From Clitopilus passeckerianus (taxonomy: Eukaryota; Basidiomycota; Agaricomycetes; Agaricales; Entolomataceae): a stretch of DNA of 64,000 nt. A program made the translations under genes and the position numbers. Each line of letters opens with the position of its first letter. The first letter of the stretch is position 1. The stretch spans positions 1 through 64,000 of the forward strand of contig CALYLX010000119.1 of assembly GCA_944990035.1 (NCBI GenBank). Reading direction: 5' to 3'. The notes beneath the pieces are model-generated. The model made no database searches. It was not told the DNA's origin and saw nothing but the letters and a program-made list of their open reading frames with translations. Shown here piece after piece: positions 60,777 to 64,000 of the stretch.

Positions 60777-61519
60777 CGAGCACAGAGGAGGCGAGAGGGT
60801 GCAATTGATGTCGAACGAACATGATTGCGGTCAAGTAATATAGGCTGGACAAGACGACTGGACCCTGATTGTACCATAATAGGATGATGTCCCCATTTGA
60901 TCAATGCTGATTATCGGCCACAACCTCAATAAATTCAGGCAGCCACACTTAAGTTTGGGCTTCCATACGCAGCGTCGAGGCTATATAGGCTAAAGAGGCT
61001 CGGTGTTAATCATTGAGAAGCATATTACGTTAACTGAAAATGGTTGAAGAGACACCGTTTGCTTGATAGAAAGTATTACGAACGGTTCTCTATTAATCTA
61101 CGTATCTCAGCCAGACAGTCGCATTGGTTGAATAAATGTAGATGAATCACCTAGTACGCTTGGTTCAAATAACTTTCTGATGTCAGTAATAAGGTACTAT
61201 CGTTCTGGGTGTTGCCTGTTGGCAGTCGGAGCAGCCGGTTTGATACTTCAGAAGACGGTTGGACAGTTCAACTTCGTTGACTCTTGTCCATGGTGCAGCA
61301 CAACGAGACCTTGCCTGCATTTCATTTCTGTTCTCAAGTTCAATTTCTATTCTGTATAAAATTAAGTACTCTTTCCTTCTGCTCTGTGCGTTTAGGAAGC
61401 AAGGAGGAGAAAAGCGACAGTCATCATGTCCCGTAGGTCATCCAAGGTCTAACCGTAGGTTTGTAAGTCACGCTCGAGCTCATTCTTGGACTATTGAATA
61501 ACCAAAAGTATATTTATAT
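60777..61519. other. Spacer within the KDZ unit
   Basis: 743 bp between the companion gene start and the transposase stop, both minus strand, likely holding the transposase 3' UTR and companion promoter. No frame of interest; 61259-61501 (plus, 80 codons) looks like chance. Confidence 0.4.
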
Positions 61520-64000
61520 TTATGCAACCATAATTGTATCTATAAGAGAGAACATCGTATGTGCATCGCCAATGCGTTCGTAGGTAAACTGCTCTTCTGC
61601 TTCTTCACTTTCATTCTCGACTGCTTCCAATGACCTGTTCACCATCCAAGGCGGCCTTCGTACACCTGCATGAAGGAAATCTCGTCCGACACGTTTTCCG
61701 GTGTGCAGAGAACCAGTAAAGCCTGGAAGGTTAGAGGTTTTTACAATATGGTAGTAAATGCGTTGATGTATACGATCCAAGTATTCCCATCGAAGGGAGA
61801 GCTCATGTGCAAGCGGTGGATTCACAAAGATATTGGCCCGCACGGCATGGTAGTAATCACAATGGATGTCGTACATGAACGTGACAAGGCGTTGTATCTC
61901 CACATTCAGACGAAGTACTTCTTCGCGAGCTCGTTCAATGCCATGATATAATTGTGTCGCCTCCCGGTTGAGAGGTTGAGCCCATGCGAGAGTCTTGACA
62001 TCTTGCCTTGCATCGCGCAACATATCGAATTCGGCGAGGGTTGTTGGTTCCATTACAGAGGCCCACGTTAGAACTTCTCGAGGAGGGTTAAGCAAAACAG
62101 CCGCAGAGTTGTAGTTGTCCAGGGCTCGTCGAATGGCCTCTGCTCGATTCTTCAGCGCCTTGCAGATCTTTTCACGAAGGTTATATGCTAGCAACTAAGG
62201 TGAGAAGGCGAACAGCAATAGAACCTTGGGGGTGACGTACACAGTCCGTTCATGCCCAATTTTGTCAGCTCAAGCAGCCTCTGAACAACAAGGCGCTCCA
62301 GGTGGTCAAGGGCCTTCCGGTATCTTCTTTCAGCCAAAAGCTTTCCCGCTTTCTGATACTCTTCGCAGTCAGGCATCCATCGTGATTCGATTGAATGTTC
62401 TTCTTCATATCGGCACACCTCCTCATTGTAGCCCAGCCATTTAGTGTACGTTGTTCGATAAAGAGTTCGCACCCTGGCGATCTCCTTGCGAGTGTATCCT
62501 TTGAGGATTATATTCTGGTCAAGCTGGTCGTGTTCACGCTTGGCAATGTTGGGCTCGTGCCTATACAAGAAAGTCAGTCTCCGTGCAGCGAGTAATAACG
62601 CAACATTGGCTTACTCCAGACGATAGAGTTTTGTCAAATGTTCGTAGTAATCAATACTCTGACTTTCCGTCGCTGGTTCTGACCGAAGGTTTTCCAAATA
62701 AGTGCGTTCATCTTCAACATATTGCTCATAATCCTTTGCTGATGTCTTGAGCGTGTCCGAAAGCGTCTTCAGCTTCAGACTGTCCTCATTGATCCGTTTC
62801 ATAGCTTGACGATAATTCTGATAGATGAAAATGCCTTTGTATTTGTATTAATACAGACAAAAAAATCAAGAATACAAGGAGTACTACCAGACGACGCATG
62901 CTTATCTTGATCATGAAAGTGAAAATGTTCATTGATCTGCTGTTGACGATGGAATGGGGTCGCCAGCCTTGTGATTGAAGCCAGCTCGTTTGAACGACAG
63001 AATGTACGTTCACATTCCTCGAAATCTTCGAGGCCAACACCTTCCATGTACATTGGATGCCAGGAGAGCTGGCAGCTGCGATTGTGCGCATGACTGTGGA
63101 ATGATGGAACGACACCCTGGAGCCTTAGGGCAACGGCACGAGACCCGAGGCTACTACGCTGAAGGGTTTTGACAAAGGCACACATGATGTCGTATCCAAG
63201 ACCGATGTCGGAACCGTATTGCTCGAAGAGGCGGTTTGTAATTGCAAGCGGATATTTCATTCTGTGGAAATCACGTTAGCAGTCGCTTATGCTCAATGGA
63301 AATTCAGGACTTACAGTTCTCCGCTACGGATCATATCACAGATGGCGAGAAGATGCCCATGACGACAGACAGCGATGAAAATCCCCGCCACCGCGAACAT
63401 AGTGAACATCTTCTTGCGTGCCTCAGGGCCAGCAGCATGCCAACGTTCTACGCAGACGTTGGCAACCTCTTGGAGCTCTTCATTCTCGGCAATGTTGAGC
63501 CAAGCAATATCTCCGTCATCCTCATCAACTTGCATGGCAGTATCTTGTTCGGGTTCGACCTGAGGCTGCGAGCTTGAATTTCCACTTGCTTCGGGTAGCT
63601 CTGCATTAGAGTTAGTGGGCCCTGTCAAATCAGTTCTGTTGTAAACCGACATACCATTTGCAATAGAATTTGACGATCGTTTCTGTAGCGAGAAGTGAGG
63701 GAATACTTCATTTCAAAAGTAGGGTGATAACTAACCGAGTTCAAGACTTCATCCTTAAACTGATCGACAACGTCTGCTGAGATCCACCGTCCGGAGATTG
63801 CAGAGCGCAAGTCTAAACGAGGGGTGCCAGCCTTCAGGGTGCTATCAACGAGCTTCAGGGAATTGTTGCCGTCCATTGCCGCAAGCATGGAAAACTTCAA
63901 TTTTGGTTCGTCGTCTGTGGCGTACATGCAGGGAGGACACACAACTGCGGTAGTAGAGCTTGATGAAAGTGCACCCGAGATACGGGCATCAATGGCATGA
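61520..64000 (-). CDS. KDZ-family transposase, 5' part outside window
   Basis: Transposase of the Kyakuja-Dileera-Zisupton (KDZ) superfamily of cut-and-paste DNA transposons. Diagnostic blocks from the window edge inward: 'VVCPPCMYATDDEPKLKFSM', 'LAAMDGNNSLKLVDST', 'WLNIAENEELQEVANVCVER', 'RKKMFTMFAVAGIFIAVCRH', 'GHLLAICDMIRSGEL', 'MKYPLAITNRLFEQYGSDIG', 'LGYDIMCAF', 'SFHSHAHNRSCQLSWHPMYM', 'GVGLEDFEECERTFCRSNEL' and 'LEHEPNIAKREHDQLDQN'. The C-terminus is helical and ends IDTIMVA at TAA 61520-61522. All six visible introns (near 63740, 63650, 63295, 62875, 62605 and 62220) can be spliced in frame, so the visible two-thirds appears intact. The N-terminal zinc-binding (CxC) region expected in this family would lie beyond the window. 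Confidence 0.88.

Noticed and set aside
1..64000. CRISPR arrays, bacterial operons, phage genes
   Set aside because: No regularly spaced direct repeats; intron-rich genes show this is a eukaryotic nuclear sequence.

Overview
The window reads as nuclear DNA of a basidiomycete fungus, most likely an agaricomycete. Genes are interrupted by many 50-65 nt GT-AG introns. The gene set is fungal (Bem3-type RhoGAP, Shr3 chaperone, Vrg4 GDP-mannose transporter, Ecl1-type zinc protein, cytosolic pyruvate carboxylase, clathrin heavy chain), and one end carries a KDZ-family DNA transposon, a class greatly expanded in mushrooms. No rRNA, convincing tRNA or CRISPR array was seen.

Layout. 1-4.7 kb (minus strand) holds two adjacent decayed genes: a mitochondrial PPR-type gene running off the window edge and a Tup1-like WD40 co-repressor copy, both with frame jumps and in-frame stops. 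5.2-20.1 kb is ordinary gene space: a CaaX-ending unknown protein whose start codon is split by an intron, a DUF1295 membrane protein, an iron-sulfur L-serine dehydratase, a PX-PH-RhoGAP protein and Shr3. Three gene-poor stretches follow or intervene (11.3-14.0, 20.1-27.0 and 27.9-32.3 kb); the last two flank an Ecl1-type gene. 32.3-52.7 kb is dense: SmB and nitronate monooxygenase (divergent), pyruvate carboxylase, then a secretory and trafficking group (Vrg4 divergent from a PQ-loop protein, then clathrin heavy chain), and a Rho3-like GTPase divergent from a mitochondrial DUF1640 protein.

52.7-56.9 kb changes abruptly to AT-rich DNA almost without CpG and packed with nested inverted-repeat elements (Tc1/mariner-like ends, foldback structures, a SINE-like fragment). 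From about 56.9 kb to the end the composition returns to normal. Three minus-strand genes there appear to belong to one KDZ transposon: the transposase (cut by the window edge) and two companion genes of unknown function, one with an in-frame TAG.

How the genes relate. Most are unlinked housekeeping functions. The RhoGAP and the Rho3-like GTPase are both polarity components, and Vrg4, the PQ-loop protein and clathrin all act on Golgi or endosome membranes, but nothing in the sequence shows co-regulation beyond two short shared promoters. The most notable structures are the KDZ unit beside a CpG-depleted repeat block, a twin (back-to-back) intron in clathrin, a 12-nt microexon in the Rho gene, and a start codon split by an intron. 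All exon joins are my own reading of splice sites without transcript data.
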